Assembly (NCBI RefSeq): GCF_016616885.1
Contig: NZ_CP067102.1
Location: 1,826,501 to 1,890,500 of the forward strand
Reading direction: 5' to 3'
Source: Bradyrhizobium diazoefficiens
Lineage (GTDB): Bacteria; Pseudomonadota; Alphaproteobacteria; Rhizobiales; Xanthobacteraceae
DNA length: 64,000 bases
Shown here piece after piece: positions 37,591 through 47,585 of this stretch. The notes beneath the pieces are model-generated. The model saw only the letters and a program-made list of their open reading frames with translations, was not told where the DNA came from and did not search any database. Positions within the stretch are counted from its first letter, which is position 1, and each line of letters starts with the position of its first letter. Position numbers and translations under genes: made by a program.

Positions 37591-38982
37591 ATGCAAGGAG
37601 ATATCATTCTCGTCGGGCTCGGTGCTTATGCCCGGGCGAAGTATATTCCTCTTATCGAGGATGCCGTCTCCAGCGGTCGAGCATCGGCCTTCCACGTCGT
37701 CGAGCTCGACAGTGCGCGAGACGACGTGGAAGCCTTTTTCCGGACCCGCACCTGCCAGCCGGCGAGCGTCTCATGGGTACCCGATCTCCGGCGGCGGGCG
37801 ATCTGGTATTCCGGCCATGGGGAGGACGTCCTGACGGCTCTGGCACGTCCAGGCATGAAAGTCATCGTCGCGACCGAACCCAAGGCCCATTTGGGCTACC
37901 TTCGCGCGGCTCTTGGACTTGGCCTTGATTGCCTGGTCGACAAGCCCGTCGTTCTTCCGATGGGGTCGAATGGACGCCCTGCAGCGGACCGTCTGGTTGG
38001 TGCGGTCGCCGAGCTCAAGGAAATCTGCGACCGGACTGGCGGCCGTTGCGTGGTCATGACGCCGCGCCGCTTCAACGCAGTGTACGAATTGATTGGACGC
38101 TATGCGCGCCGCGCCTCCCGAAACCTTGGCACGCCGGTCACCTATATTGGTATCGAGCATCACGCGGGAGTGTGGAACACGGAGGAGGAGATCCTCTCCC
38201 GGGAGGACCATCCTTACCGCTACGGCTACGGAATGCTTTGCCATTCCGGCTATCACTACATCGATATTCTCTCTGGTCTCCTGGCTCACAATGAGGAGCA
38301 CTTTGGGAGGCTGGCGGTTGAGCTGGATGTCCACCGGGCGAGCGCCGCCGACCAGGTCGGGCAGATTGGCCCGGATCCGGTCCGCAGGCTTCGCGGCGAC
38401 GCGCCAGACGCTGCACTGTTTCCCGCGCCACCATTCTGGGGTGAGACGGATATTGTCTCGTCCGGAGCCGCAAGGCGTCCCGGAAGTCGCGAGACCGTCT
38501 GCCTGTTTCGGCTCGACCTTCTGCAGACCAGCGTCTCACTGCGCAATTGGCGGCAACTGCCGGCCGATGTTTACAACAAGAACGGACGGTACGGTTCCGA
38601 GACCATTCGCTTGAATATCGGTCCCTTCGTAGCGATCGAGGCCAGGATTTTCAAGCGCCCACACCTGAACATGGAAGATCACCCGGAACTGAGAAGGGAG
38701 GCGCACATCACGCTTTGGCGCAATGCCGGTTTCCTCGGCGGCGCAGTTTTACGCGAGCGGCGTTATCCCGCACGGGACACGCTTGTCCGAAACGCTGATC
38801 TTGGCGCTGGCCGCAAGAGGCTGTTTGACGATTGGCTGGCGGGGAGGAGCGAGAAGAGTTCCCTCGACTCGCACACCCGGACAATCTCGCTCTTTGCTCA
38901 TTATTTGGCGGCGCTCACGACAGATGGAGCGAACCGCGATCAAGCGACTCCATCACGCGCCCTTAGCAAAGTGCCGGCATGA
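37591..38982 (+). CDS. Gfo/Idh/MocA-family oxidoreductase
   Basis: A 463-residue protein with an N-terminal Rossmann domain (ILVGLGAYARAKYIP), the dinucleotide-side motif CLVDKPVVLP in place of the usual EKP, and a long C-terminal sheet domain with GYHYIDIL. Family members oxidise or reduce sugars, inositols and amino-sugar derivatives with NAD(P); MocA itself acts in rhizopine breakdown. At 463 residues it is longer than the usual 330-390, and its glycine loop (GLGAYA) is less strict than GxGxxG. It follows the radical SAM gene after 160 nt and precedes a methyltransferase after 164 nt. Substrate unknown. Confidence 0.8.
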   Translation: MQGDIILVGLGAYARAKYIPLIEDAVSSGRASAFHVVELDSARDDVEAFFRTRTCQPASVSWVPDLRRRAIWYSGHGEDVLTALARPGMKVIVATEPKAHLGYLRAALGLGLDCLVDKPVVLPMGSNGRPAADRLVGAVAELKEICDRTGGRCVVMTPRRFNAVYELIGRYARRASRNLGTPVTYIGIEHHAGVWNTEEEILSREDHPYRYGYGMLCHSGYHYIDILSGLLAHNEEHFGRLAVELDVHRASAADQVGQIGPDPVRRLRGDAPDAALFPAPPFWGETDIVSSGAARRPGSRETVCLFRLDLLQTSVSLRNWRQLPADVYNKNGRYGSETIRLNIGPFVAIEARIFKRPHLNMEDHPELRREAHITLWRNAGFLGGAVLRERRYPARDTLVRNADLGAGRKRLFDDWLAGRSEKSSLDSHTRTISLFAHYLAALTTDGANRDQATPSRALSKVPA

Positions 38983-39146
38983 ATGTCGCCGCTTCGGCTT
39001 GAGCGGGCCCTCGGCATTCTGATCTTGCAGTATTCGCCGGAAACGGCCCGACATTGGCCATCGTTGGTCGTGGCCGGGAAGGTGGGGCTCTTGGCCGTGC
39101 GTACTGCATGCCAGACGCATTCTTCTGATCAACTGCGAGACGATTG

Positions 39147-39734
39147 ATGAATGGTGACCGTCACGACGTTCTATTTGACGGTAGCCATCCTCTGCCCAGC
39201 AACTACCGGGCATACAGGCAGTCTGTTCATGTTCCGCTGGTCCAGTTGCTTCGACAAAATCCGGGGTGCCGCTTTCTCGAGATCGGCGTAGGGCCGACCT
39301 TCAGGCAGGAGCGGTTCAGGGCTATCAACGAGCTCGACATCCGCTATGTGGGCCTGGACTTCGAACATGTTTGCGCCCAACGCCGTGCCGATCTGTCCAG
39401 TGCCGGCATCGCCGATCGAAACATCACCTTTCTGGGAAATGCGTCAGGAACATACCTGTTCAACTTGATCAGGTTGGCGAGAAATCGAGAGACTTTCGAC
39501 ATCATCTATCTCGACGGTAGCCATTCGATCTATGTCGATCTGGCGGCTGCTTTTGCAGCAATACGGCTATTGAGGCCTAGTGCTCTGTTCCTTTTCGATG
39601 ATGTGAGGTTTTCCTTCGGAAGGAGACGTTTGATCCCGACCACAACTCAATATGCGGATGCCAATGAGGCGAAGCAGTTGACCGAGGATGAAGCCAGCGA
39701 AGCTCACGTACGATCATCATACGGGACTATCTGA
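39147..39734 (+). CDS. class I methyltransferase, Methyltransf_24-like
   Basis: A 195-residue protein: FLEIGVGPTFRQERF (motif I), YVGLDFEH, and FDIIYLDGSHSIYVDLAAAF with LFLFDDVRFS, the pattern of the Methyltransf_24 group often tied to glycan or small-molecule O-methylation. ATG 39147 is preferred over the TTG just before it; the ribosome site is weak. It shares direction with the radical SAM and MocA-like genes and may be the third gene of that set. Substrate unknown. Confidence 0.8.
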   Translation: MNGDRHDVLFDGSHPLPSNYRAYRQSVHVPLVQLLRQNPGCRFLEIGVGPTFRQERFRAINELDIRYVGLDFEHVCAQRRADLSSAGIADRNITFLGNASGTYLFNLIRLARNRETFDIIYLDGSHSIYVDLAAAFAAIRLLRPSALFLFDDVRFSFGRRRLIPTTTQYADANEAKQLTEDEASEAHVRSSYGTI

Positions 39735-41122
39735 TTCCTTTGTTCGGTTTGAGGTGGAGCGGTCGTGGTCGGATCCTGATTGGATCGCACTCCGAGCGCC
39801 CAAATCCGCTCGGTGGATGCGGATTTGACGGTTTTCCCATGATCGCGCTCCGCGATCGACGTCTGCACCGCTATCACGAAGCAAGCCGGCAGGGTTCGCC
39901 CTCTGGGCACGCCTGAAGTTGCCGCCATGGTCGTTCGAAGCCTTGAACTTGCAAACGTTCCCGACGGCCGTGTCGTCGTTCTTTCGGAAATCGATGATCG
40001 ATCTACGATCAAGGAGCCGGCCGATCAATCAGCTACCTGCTCGCCACGACGCGCTTCTCATCTCCAGGCGCCAGCTGAGGGCCGAATTCACGCGGCGCTG
40101 CAGGCAAAAATTGTGCTCTGATGTGCTCAGTCATTGCTGTGCTTTCTGGTTCACGTGTTCAATTTTGCAAGGCCGCCCCTGCGTGCGTGACTAGAGTGAA
40201 CGAGGCCCATGCTGCTGGCAGCCTTGATGTCCCGAGCTCGAGGTCAAGATCGTGTTGCTGGTGAGTTCGCTGCTGTTATAGCTGACCACCTCTTCGACTT
40301 CCCAAGCTCAATCGCCGGCCGCTCCAGTTCCTGCAGCCATCCGCTGCCGGAAAGCGAGGGGCGGGCGCCTTAGCCTTGTCGATGGCGCGCAATCATCGGT
40401 CATTGCGGAGGGTGGCATCCTGCGTAATGGAGCAAAAATTGCTGGATTTCTGCGCGACTTAATTCTGCGTTGCGAGCTTGCTGCAAAGCGAACTGCTATC
40501 CGGACTAGAAAATGCCTTACGCGAGATTGCTAAGGGAGTTGGGTGTCATCAAAGAAGGCATGCTGCACGCATAAATCTCATGTAGGCCTTACGGTTGTTA
40601 GAGCCGACCGCAAGCATAAGACGGCGGCCGGGCGCGCTCAATCGTGACAAATGCGGGCGGCGGCATTGGCGGAAGGATGATAATTATACGCACGGCGCTG
40701 CGAACGATCTGGATTTCGCTCGCACGGTATTTGCATCGCGCGAAATGATCGTAGGGCCTGTCATAGCGAAGCCATTCCGAATGGCGTCACTGCAAGAGAA
40801 TCGGACCGTGTTGACTTATCTGCATCCCGTATCTTTTTTCGCGACGAGACTTACATGGCCGGCCAAATGACCAAGAAGAGCATCTGCCGCGAGCCCGAAT
40901 TTGCAGCGGCGCGCGAGCACTCCGTGTCGGATTCGGCCGGATCGGTGAAGGCATGGCGGCCGATCTCTATCGCGCGGACGCGCAGCCGGACATCACCGGC
41001 AGAGTGCTTGAGCAGGAGCTGGAAAGTCTCGACCCTCGCGCTGGCATCGAGGATGTGAATATGGGTGCGCGCTGCGGCCTTATGAGCGTTGTTCAGGCGG
41101 AGCTCTGCGGCGAGGGCGCTTC
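39735..41122. other. no intact gene recognised
   Basis: About 1.4 kb. A plus frame near 39850-40130 (IDVCTAITKQAGRV, LGTPEVAAMVVRSLELANVP) looks protein-like but has no start and I cannot name it. The rest holds only short frames. Probably old coding debris. Confidence 0.4.
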
Positions 41123-41884
41123 ATGAAGATCGACTGCGAGGTGCATGCTTTCCGTCTTAAGAGCCGGCAGGCTGCGCCCATCATCGACGGCTCCATGGAA
41201 ACGCTGGAAGGCGCCGCGCGGGGATCGGAGATCACCGGCCTGGTCCTGGTTCAGCCTGCCTTCCTGAACGGCGACCCGGCCGAGCTCTTCGCCCGGGCGA
41301 GCCAGACCCGGATACCCGTGAGGCTCATTCCGCCCCTCGTGCAACCGGTGGCGCCTGAGGTGCTGGAGGAGTGGGCTCGATCAGGCGCCATTGGTTTAGC
41401 GCTAACCCTCACCGATTCCGATCCGCTCGCCGAATCCCTCGAGGCCGCGCTCCAGCTGGGCCTGCACTTGGAGGTGTCGGGTGGCCTCGAAGGACGTGAG
41501 CACCTCGCAGAGTTGCTCCTCGCCGACGGCCATCGACTGGTTTTCCGCGGCTTCGGACTTGCGGATAGCGCCCGCGATCCTGCCTGGGATCCTCGCCTCG
41601 CACGGCTTCTGGCGCTCGCGCAGGGCGCCGAGGTGTGGGTGAAGCTGTCGGGGATCGGACGCGTCCCAGACGGCTGGGCCCATGCAGCTGCGGCCAGAAT
41701 GCTGCGGGAGCTCGGGCCGAAACAGCTACTCTGGGGCTCGGAGTGGCCGCACGTCGGAGCCGCCCACGCCTACGCGCCATCCTATGCGCAGACACTTGAG
41801 TGGCTTCAGGACCTCGTCCCAGACGAGGACGCCCGAGGGCGAATCCTCGGCGAGACGCCTGCGGCCCTTTACCGATTTCGGTGA
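41123..41884 (+). CDS. amidohydrolase-2 (PF04909-type) family protein
   Basis: A 253-residue TIM-barrel protein similar to small lactonases and dicarboxylate hydrolases: it starts MKIDCEVHAFR, has ITGLVLVQPAFL, VWVKLSGIGR and LLWGSEWPHVG, and ends DARGRILGETPAALYRF. Two metal-site changes are visible: the first His of the usual DxHxH start is Glu (DCEVH), and the Asp of the usual WGTDWPH is Glu. It may be a metal-poor or altered enzyme. It is distinctly G+C-rich compared with neighbours such as the PEP mutase, hinting at separate origin. It is not obviously part of an operon. Confidence 0.75.
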   Translation: MKIDCEVHAFRLKSRQAAPIIDGSMETLEGAARGSEITGLVLVQPAFLNGDPAELFARASQTRIPVRLIPPLVQPVAPEVLEEWARSGAIGLALTLTDSDPLAESLEAALQLGLHLEVSGGLEGREHLAELLLADGHRLVFRGFGLADSARDPAWDPRLARLLALAQGAEVWVKLSGIGRVPDGWAHAAAARMLRELGPKQLLWGSEWPHVGAAHAYAPSYAQTLEWLQDLVPDEDARGRILGETPAALYRFR

Positions 41885-42126
41885 GTTCAGACCCGGACGC
41901 CTGCCGAAATGACCAAATCAGCATCGCCCACCGGAGCCACGGGTTCGCCGCTGAAGAGATTTCGCTCAAAAGCGACAGATGGAGCGGCCAAAATGTTTTC
42001 TGAGAACCCAAACCGAGCATGCGTAGAACCAGTAGGGCGGAAGCGGAAAGCCGACACCGGATAGGTTTGGCTATGGATGCAGACGTGCACACGACGGTGG
42101 AGATTATTTGTTCAGGGGCTGATGAG

Positions 42127-42381
42127 ATGTCTGATCGATTTCCAATCTTTGACGTTATCTTGGAACAGCGCAGACGAAGCTGGGTGTGGTCGGTCCGCAC
42201 GACCGGCGGCACGCTGGTCATGACAGGTTCAAGAAGCAGCCGATCAGATGCTCGCTATGAAGCCGACCGAGCGCTTTTTCTGATGCTGCTGAACGCGCCT
42301 TATCATTCGCGGCTCTCGGCGCGAATGATCCATGCTAACCAACAGGCTCGCGCGCGGCGTTCGCTTCCGCCCAAACTTTAG
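42127..42381 (+). CDS. small conserved hypothetical protein
   Basis: An 84-residue frame starting MSDRFPIFDVILEQRRRSWV and containing RSSRSDARYEADRALFLMLL. I associate this pattern with short proteins of unknown role in bradyrhizobia. GGGGCTGATGAG lies directly before the ATG. An in-frame extension to 42019 is open but less likely. No signal peptide. Confidence 0.6.
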   Translation: MSDRFPIFDVILEQRRRSWVWSVRTTGGTLVMTGSRSSRSDARYEADRALFLMLLNAPYHSRLSARMIHANQQARARRSLPPKL

Positions 42382-42599
42382 AGTCCTTTGACCTAGCCGG
42401 CTTCTGTTGGCGCGCCCGGTCTAGCGGGCTGACCAGACCAGCTCTCAGCAGTTGTTGGAGCCTCCCCTTAGCAGCCCGATATGGCTATCGCTGCGGGTCC
42501 AAGGAAAGGCGGTGTTCGTTGGGCGTCAACTTTCGAATATCCATCTCAACGCCGAGGCGTGAATGCTACTTTCACCTTAGTGGTCCCAGCGATAGCTTT
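42382..42599. other. no gene recognised
   Basis: About 220 bases between the small hypothetical gene and a regulator-like remnant. I see nothing in it. Confidence 0.35.
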
Positions 42600-42880
42600 T
42601 GGGAGGTCAAGCGGCTTCCAGGAGAGCTGCCTTTTTGCAGAGGCGGACAGCCAGCGGCAAAAAAGCACGTGCGATTTCAGTCTTGTCACTGCGGTCGACC
42701 GCATAGGCCCGATATTGCATGCCGCTTGCAGCACGTGACCCCGGTACCAGGTGCAGGACGCCGCCACGTACGAGATCGCTGACAACAATTTCGGGGCGCC
42801 ACCAAAAGGCATTTTCCCCCGTCATGACCGCCGGCAGAGCAAGGTAATTGTGATCGTATCGCGCGCCCGCCTTGACGTCT
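42600..42880 (-). pseudogene. possible LysR-type regulator, C-terminal remnant
   Basis: The reverse strand reads YLALPAVMTGENAF, IVVSDLVRGGVLHLVPGSRA and IARAFLPLAVRLCKKA, which resembles the end of a LysR effector domain (LAALPAxxAGxG, xVxDLxxGxLVxLxP, FxxWL). No HTH is present. Low confidence. Confidence 0.35.
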
Positions 42881-42973
42881 GCGGACCGCGCCGAGGGCGC
42901 TTCACCATCGTCGCTGGCCACCTCGACCTGCCACTTAGCCTGAAGTTCATTCGACACGACCGAACGCGTTCGT

Positions 42974-43732
42974 TCAGGCGAAAATGCGCTCCGCCGCGCG
43001 CAGATCGTCGATGCTGTCGACTTCGTACCACTTGAGATCGTCACAACGTGCCACTGCGAGCTTTAGACCCCGCCTTTCCACCAAGTCGGCAAGAAGCTCC
43101 TCGATGTATGCCTGCCTAGCTCCCGAAGCGATGATATCGTCGAGCGCCGGGACGATTGTTTCCCGGAGGGTCGACGCCGAGAACCGCAGCAGGTTCATCG
43201 TCTTGAATAGACTTGGACCATCCGCTGCAATGTTGGCGGCGGTCTGCTTCATGCGGAAAGCTGAGATGAAGCCGCTATCCGACAACAGGACTGCTGACCC
43301 TTCCATCAGCTCGTCGAAGGGGGCTACCGCAGCCATATCGGCCGCCGGCCCGAGCAGAAGGTAACGCAACGCGTCCTTCTCGAAAAAGACATCACCCTCG
43401 AGAAGAAAGCAGTCGTCCGAAAGAAGTGCGTCGCGTGCCAACCATAAGGAATATGCGCTGCCGGTGTGGGCGAAGACAGACGACTCCACGTATTTGATTT
43501 TGAGTTTCCCAAAGCAGCTGCCGCAGGCATATTGAATAGCGTCCTTCCGATAACCGACGACGATCGTCACCTCCTCGACACCGACCGCTTGCAGATTGTG
43601 GAGAGCGTTGTGAAGGATCGGAGTGCCGTTGATCTCGACCAGGGGCTTGGGACGCAGATCTGTCAGCGGACGCAGGCGCGAGCCCAAGCCGGCCGCTAGA
43701 ATGACGGCCTTCTTGGTAGCATTGCTAGCCAT
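42974..43732 (-). CDS. NTP-transferase family nucleotidyltransferase
   Basis: A 252-residue sugar-1-phosphate or phosphocholine cytidylyltransferase-like enzyme. The signature is at residues 10-40 (ILAAGLGSRLRPLTDLRPKP then LVEINGTPIL), a metal-site EGDVFFEK follows, and the C-terminal YEVDSIDDLRAAE is typical. The start MASNATKK is chosen because AAAGG lies 7 nt before it. It lies downstream of the PEP mutase in the same direction, 269 nt apart. Known pairs of this kind (PEP mutase with a cytidylyltransferase such as PntC) activate 2-aminoethylphosphonate for transfer to lipid or polysaccharide, so that is the leading hypothesis for its partner. Confidence 0.88.
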   Translation of the reverse strand: MASNATKKAVILAAGLGSRLRPLTDLRPKPLVEINGTPILHNALHNLQAVGVEEVTIVVGYRKDAIQYACGSCFGKLKIKYVESSVFAHTGSAYSLWLARDALLSDDCFLLEGDVFFEKDALRYLLLGPAADMAAVAPFDELMEGSAVLLSDSGFISAFRMKQTAANIAADGPSLFKTMNLLRFSASTLRETIVPALDDIIASGARQAYIEELLADLVERRGLKLAVARCDDLKWYEVDSIDDLRAAERIFA

Positions 43733-44001
43733 CGAATGACCTTTCATTGGGAGGGAACCGTCATTTAAGGCGTTAGGGGCTGATCGCGACCTGAATATCC
43801 GTGCGGAGAAACCAAAAGCAGCGGCAACGCAGAGAAAGTGATCAATGAGAGCCCTCGCGCTATTGTGTGAAATATCCGGTGTCAGGAAGGCAACCTCAAG
43901 CGTGGATGGACATTCCCGTGAAGCGTGTGACGATGGGAAGGGAGTCTTGCCTGGCGGGACTTAGTCAAGGCGGGTACTGCCAGTAGGGGGAGTGGGGTAG
44001 G

Positions 44002-44928
44002 TCAGGTGAAGTTGAGATATCGCGCTTCCGCATGGGCAAGTTCGTCGTACCTCAACAATTCAAAAATCTCGTCGAGAGCTGCGATATTCGGCTCAACGCC
44101 GGCAATGCTTTCTTCCGCAATGATGCGACCGCAGACGTGTCGCATAGCCAATATTGCAGCCCGCACGGAATGGTTGGCCCAAATCACTGTGGAGATGCCG
44201 GCATCACGGTATTCAGAGACAGGTGTTCGATAGTATTTCGTCGGGACGATCACCACAGGCAGGCGGTTTCGCCAGGCAGTTGCAAACGAGATGATCTCCT
44301 CCGCGGTGCTCTTGCGTGAGTGAATGAGGATCGCATCAGCACCGGCCGCAGCGTAAGCTCCAGCACGTGAAATTGCTTCGTCCAATCCATGGCCGGCTAT
44401 CAGCGCTTCGGTCCGCGCCACCAGGACCAAGTCGTCCGCCACTGTATCCTTTACGGCGCGCAGTCGACCGGAGAACTCGCCGATATCGGCTAGCGGATGC
44501 CGATCTCCAACAAACGAGTTGATCTTCGGAAAACAGCTGTCCTCCAGCGCAATCCCGGCAGCGCCACGCTGTCGAAGTTTGCGTGCCACAAGGCGCGCAT
44601 TGTTGAAATTCCCGAATCCGCCATCGCCGTCTACGAGGACTGGCAATTCGGTCGCGTCCACTATGCGCTCGACCACATCGACGAACTGGCTCCACGAGGC
44701 CTCGTTGGCATCGCGATAGCCAAGAGAGCTTGCAATGGATAGGCCCGACGCCCAGAGGCCTTTGAAGCCTGCGCGCTTGGCAATCGCGCCCGAAAGCGCA
44801 TCGTGAGCCTCCATCAGGAAGAAGAGGTCGCTCTCGGAACAGATCTCAGCGCGAAGCTCTTGTGAGAGTGAGGGGCCTGCGCTTCGCTCTTGGCGATTTT
44901 CGACAGCCGATTTTGGTTGATATTGCAT
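44002..44928 (-). CDS. phosphoenolpyruvate mutase
   Basis: A 308-residue isocitrate-lyase-superfamily protein very like PEP mutases, which turn PEP into phosphonopyruvate, the first C-P bond step. Expected residues: Trp59 in GLWASG, Asp73, Asp100 and Asp102 in VLVDGDGGFGN, Glu129, Lys135 and Asn137 in LEDSCFPKINSF, and a C-terminal half with VVIVPTKYYRTP and VIWANHSVRAA. The diagnostic EDKx5NS is EDSx5NS here: Lys131 is Ser. AAGGAA lies 8 nt before ATG 44928, which decides the start. The pathway partner phosphonopyruvate decarboxylase is not in the window. Phosphonopyruvate hydrolase activity is a weaker alternative. Confidence 0.88.
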   Translation of the reverse strand: MQYQPKSAVENRQERSAGPSLSQELRAEICSESDLFFLMEAHDALSGAIAKRAGFKGLWASGLSIASSLGYRDANEASWSQFVDVVERIVDATELPVLVDGDGGFGNFNNARLVARKLRQRGAAGIALEDSCFPKINSFVGDRHPLADIGEFSGRLRAVKDTVADDLVLVARTEALIAGHGLDEAISRAGAYAAAGADAILIHSRKSTAEEIISFATAWRNRLPVVIVPTKYYRTPVSEYRDAGISTVIWANHSVRAAILAMRHVCGRIIAEESIAGVEPNIAALDEIFELLRYDELAHAEARYLNFT

Positions 44929-46121
44929 GCCGATTCCTTGATTCATTCGCCCCTGTCGAGCGTACACTGCGTGCTTGGTCCAGTTCTGGATGACCAAGTC
45001 GTTTGGGCGATCCCGCAGCTCAATCTATAGCTGACACACGTCTGTCATCCTGATCAAGGACCAGCGTTGGTAGTTGACCAGGGCACGGCGTGTTCGACCT
45101 CCTTGTAATTAGCGCTTGAGTTGCGGATACTCCGATCGCAAAACATTTGGTCGTGTCGGCGGAAAGTCGAAGAGCGCACGCGTTTGCCAGCCGGCAAATC
45201 TTATCAGCCCCGCGGCTTCTCGCGTTGCCCGACCTGCGGCAAATCTGGATATCTCGATTGGATCGTGACGCGGCAAAGCCTGATCCAGGCGAGTTGGGTC
45301 GACGTTTCTCCTTCCTCCGTGAACGTCGCGATCGTTCGCCTTGCTTGCGTGCCTCGCTCTCGGCACGGATGCAGTCAACAAACGCGTCACAAGCCGAGCG
45401 CGTTCGATATCAGCCACTGTCTGGGCTGATCGAAACGGAAACGTCCTATTTCCGACGTGGGCCGCAATTGCTTTGATTGCGTGACGCGACGCAATCGATC
45501 GTCGATGTTTTCAAGCGCGTCTTCTCCACGCGGATTGCCCGAGCGTCGCAACTGGTACGGGACTTGCTGTGCTCATCCCAGGTCTTCCGAACGTTATGGA
45601 GGACCGCGTGCCCAGCTATCAAGCAGCTTGCCGACTTCGCGCAATCCTGCGTGCGTCCGGTCATCTATAACCAATAGGCCAAAAGGAAGGGGAACCACTA
45701 TCAGTTTTATCGTAGCCGGACTTCCCACGGAGGCGTCCGCGCGAAAGGCGCTGACCTGATCCCACGATCGGCATTGAAGAACGCAATGATCGTCGACTTC
45801 GCCTATGTAGGGAACTCACGGACTCGGCCGCTGCCATCACTTGAGGCCACTCTCGCGCGACCAAATCCGACCAAATGCAGCATCAAGGTGCGGGCGCGGT
45901 CACGCAAGCGGGTGCAGGTCGGTCGCATTTGGTGCCAGCGCATGGTTCGAAATGCGGCATGCGTCTCTTAAGACTATGCGTGAAACATGACTGAGGCGTT
46001 TTGCTCTCTTGAATACTTGCTGTGGAACTGAAGCATGAATATCGAGTGGTGTTGCAGCACGCTGGCCCGGGCGGGCGCCGAATGTGCCATCGTGGCTTCC
46101 AATGTTCCGGAACTGGTGTCG
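44929..46121. other. no gene recognised
   Basis: About 1.2 kb between divergent genes (PEP mutase left, peroxidase right). Several frames of 60-110 codons overlap on both strands without family resemblance; probably decayed DNA plus the two promoters. Confidence 0.4.
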
Positions 46122-47204
46122 ATGATGCTTATCAGGAGAAAGTCCGCGATCCGAAAACTCCGCCTTGTACGCGCGTTATGTGTTGCTGTCGTTGCGATCC
46201 TGGTCTCATCGCAAGCTGGCGCAGATGATGATCTGATGAGGGCTGCGAGGCGGACATTTAAACCGATCCCCCCGGTCGTGCCTGCGGTGAAGGACAACCC
46301 GGTCACCCGCGAGAAGGTCGAACTCGGTAAGATGCTATTCTTCGATCCGCGCGTGTCCGGTAGCGAGATTATTAGCTGCAATAGCTGTCACAATCTAGGT
46401 ACAGGCGGAGTGGATGCCGGACCGACTTCGGTGGGGCACGGCTGGCAACGAGGGCCACGTCGGGCCCCAACCGTCTATAACGCAGTATTCAATGTGGCGC
46501 AGTTCTGGGATGGACGTGCCGCGGACCTCAAAGCGCAAGCAAAGGGCCCCGTGCAGGCTAGTGTCGAAATGAACGCGAGCCCAGATCATGTGATCAGCAC
46601 GCTAAACTCGATGAGCGACTACGTCGTCATGTTCAAAAAGGCGTTTCCAAATGAGGGATCGCCAGTCACCTTTGACAATTTCGGAAGGGCGATCGAGGCC
46701 TTCGAAGCGACTCTCATTACGCCCGCGGCCCCTTTGGATCGGTACCTTGAAGGCAATTCGAATGCTCTCGATGATCAGCAGAAAGCTGGATTGAAGCTAT
46801 TCATGGAAACAGGATGCTCGTCTTGCCACAATGGAATCAACGTCGGTGGCCAGGACTATTTTCCGTTTGGCGCGGTCGAAAGGCCAGCCGCCAGCCTGCT
46901 TCCGGCCGCCGACAAGGGCCGATCCGCGGTTACCAAGCTGGCCAGCGATGAGTACGTTTTTCGCGCAGCGCCGTTGCGCAACGTCGCGCTGCGACCGCCA
47001 TACTTCCATTCGGGTCAGGTCTGGAGCCTTAAGCAAGCTATTGGCGTGATGGCTGAAGTCCAGCTTGGCGTTAAACTCGACGATAAGGAAAAGAACGATA
47101 TCGTCGCGTTTCTGAACTCGCTGACCGGGCAGCTGCCCAAGATCGAGTATCCGATATTGCCCACGCGGACTGACACAACGCCACTGCCGCCTACAGGAAA
47201 ATAG
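46122..47204 (+). CDS. di-haem cytochrome c peroxidase (CcpA/MauG family)
   Basis: A 360-residue exported protein. Basic residues and a hydrophobic run (ALCVAVVAILVSSQAGA) form a signal peptide ending near residue 34. Two c-type haem sites are present: CNSCH (86-90) and CSSCH (232-236). The frame LGKMLFFDPRVSGSEIISC and QFWDGRAADLKAQAKGPV are typical of the family. It would reduce hydrogen peroxide in the periplasm with electrons from cytochrome c, or act as a MauG-like oxidase. MMLIRR at 46122 is taken as start, since the next upstream ATG precedes the positively charged signal by too far. No electron partner gene is adjacent. Confidence 0.92.
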   Translation: MMLIRRKSAIRKLRLVRALCVAVVAILVSSQAGADDDLMRAARRTFKPIPPVVPAVKDNPVTREKVELGKMLFFDPRVSGSEIISCNSCHNLGTGGVDAGPTSVGHGWQRGPRRAPTVYNAVFNVAQFWDGRAADLKAQAKGPVQASVEMNASPDHVISTLNSMSDYVVMFKKAFPNEGSPVTFDNFGRAIEAFEATLITPAAPLDRYLEGNSNALDDQQKAGLKLFMETGCSSCHNGINVGGQDYFPFGAVERPAASLLPAADKGRSAVTKLASDEYVFRAAPLRNVALRPPYFHSGQVWSLKQAIGVMAEVQLGVKLDDKEKNDIVAFLNSLTGQLPKIEYPILPTRTDTTPLPPTGK

Positions 47205-47585
47205 TATCTTCCATTACTGTCCGGCCCGTTTGTTTGATGAAAGGATGGCGCAGGGTGCGACATAGGGCCGGCGATGCATCAAGAAAATCGGAAACTTACA
47301 AGATGGATGGCTTTGGCTGGCATTTGGCGGCACCCGCACATGCGCAACCCGCGAGTCGGCGCCGCGGTACTCCTCAGATCAGTCCCTATTGTTCGGCACA
47401 GCGCGCCGAGGCGAGCGCGGCTGAGCTTCGTTGCGTTATGGACCGCGTCGAGACTGAGCCGGTCGCCTCCCTTAATGAAAATCAGGACAGCTTGCCTCGC
47501 AACTTGAAACGCAGTGTCTTGACCTCCCCGGTCCAGGAAAAAATGCTCCTCCGTCAATGTATTGATACAATAATATATCTTTGGT
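47205..47585. other. intergenic, no gene recognised
   Basis: About 380 bases between two convergent genes. No clear terminator hairpin or coding remnant seen. Confidence 0.35.
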
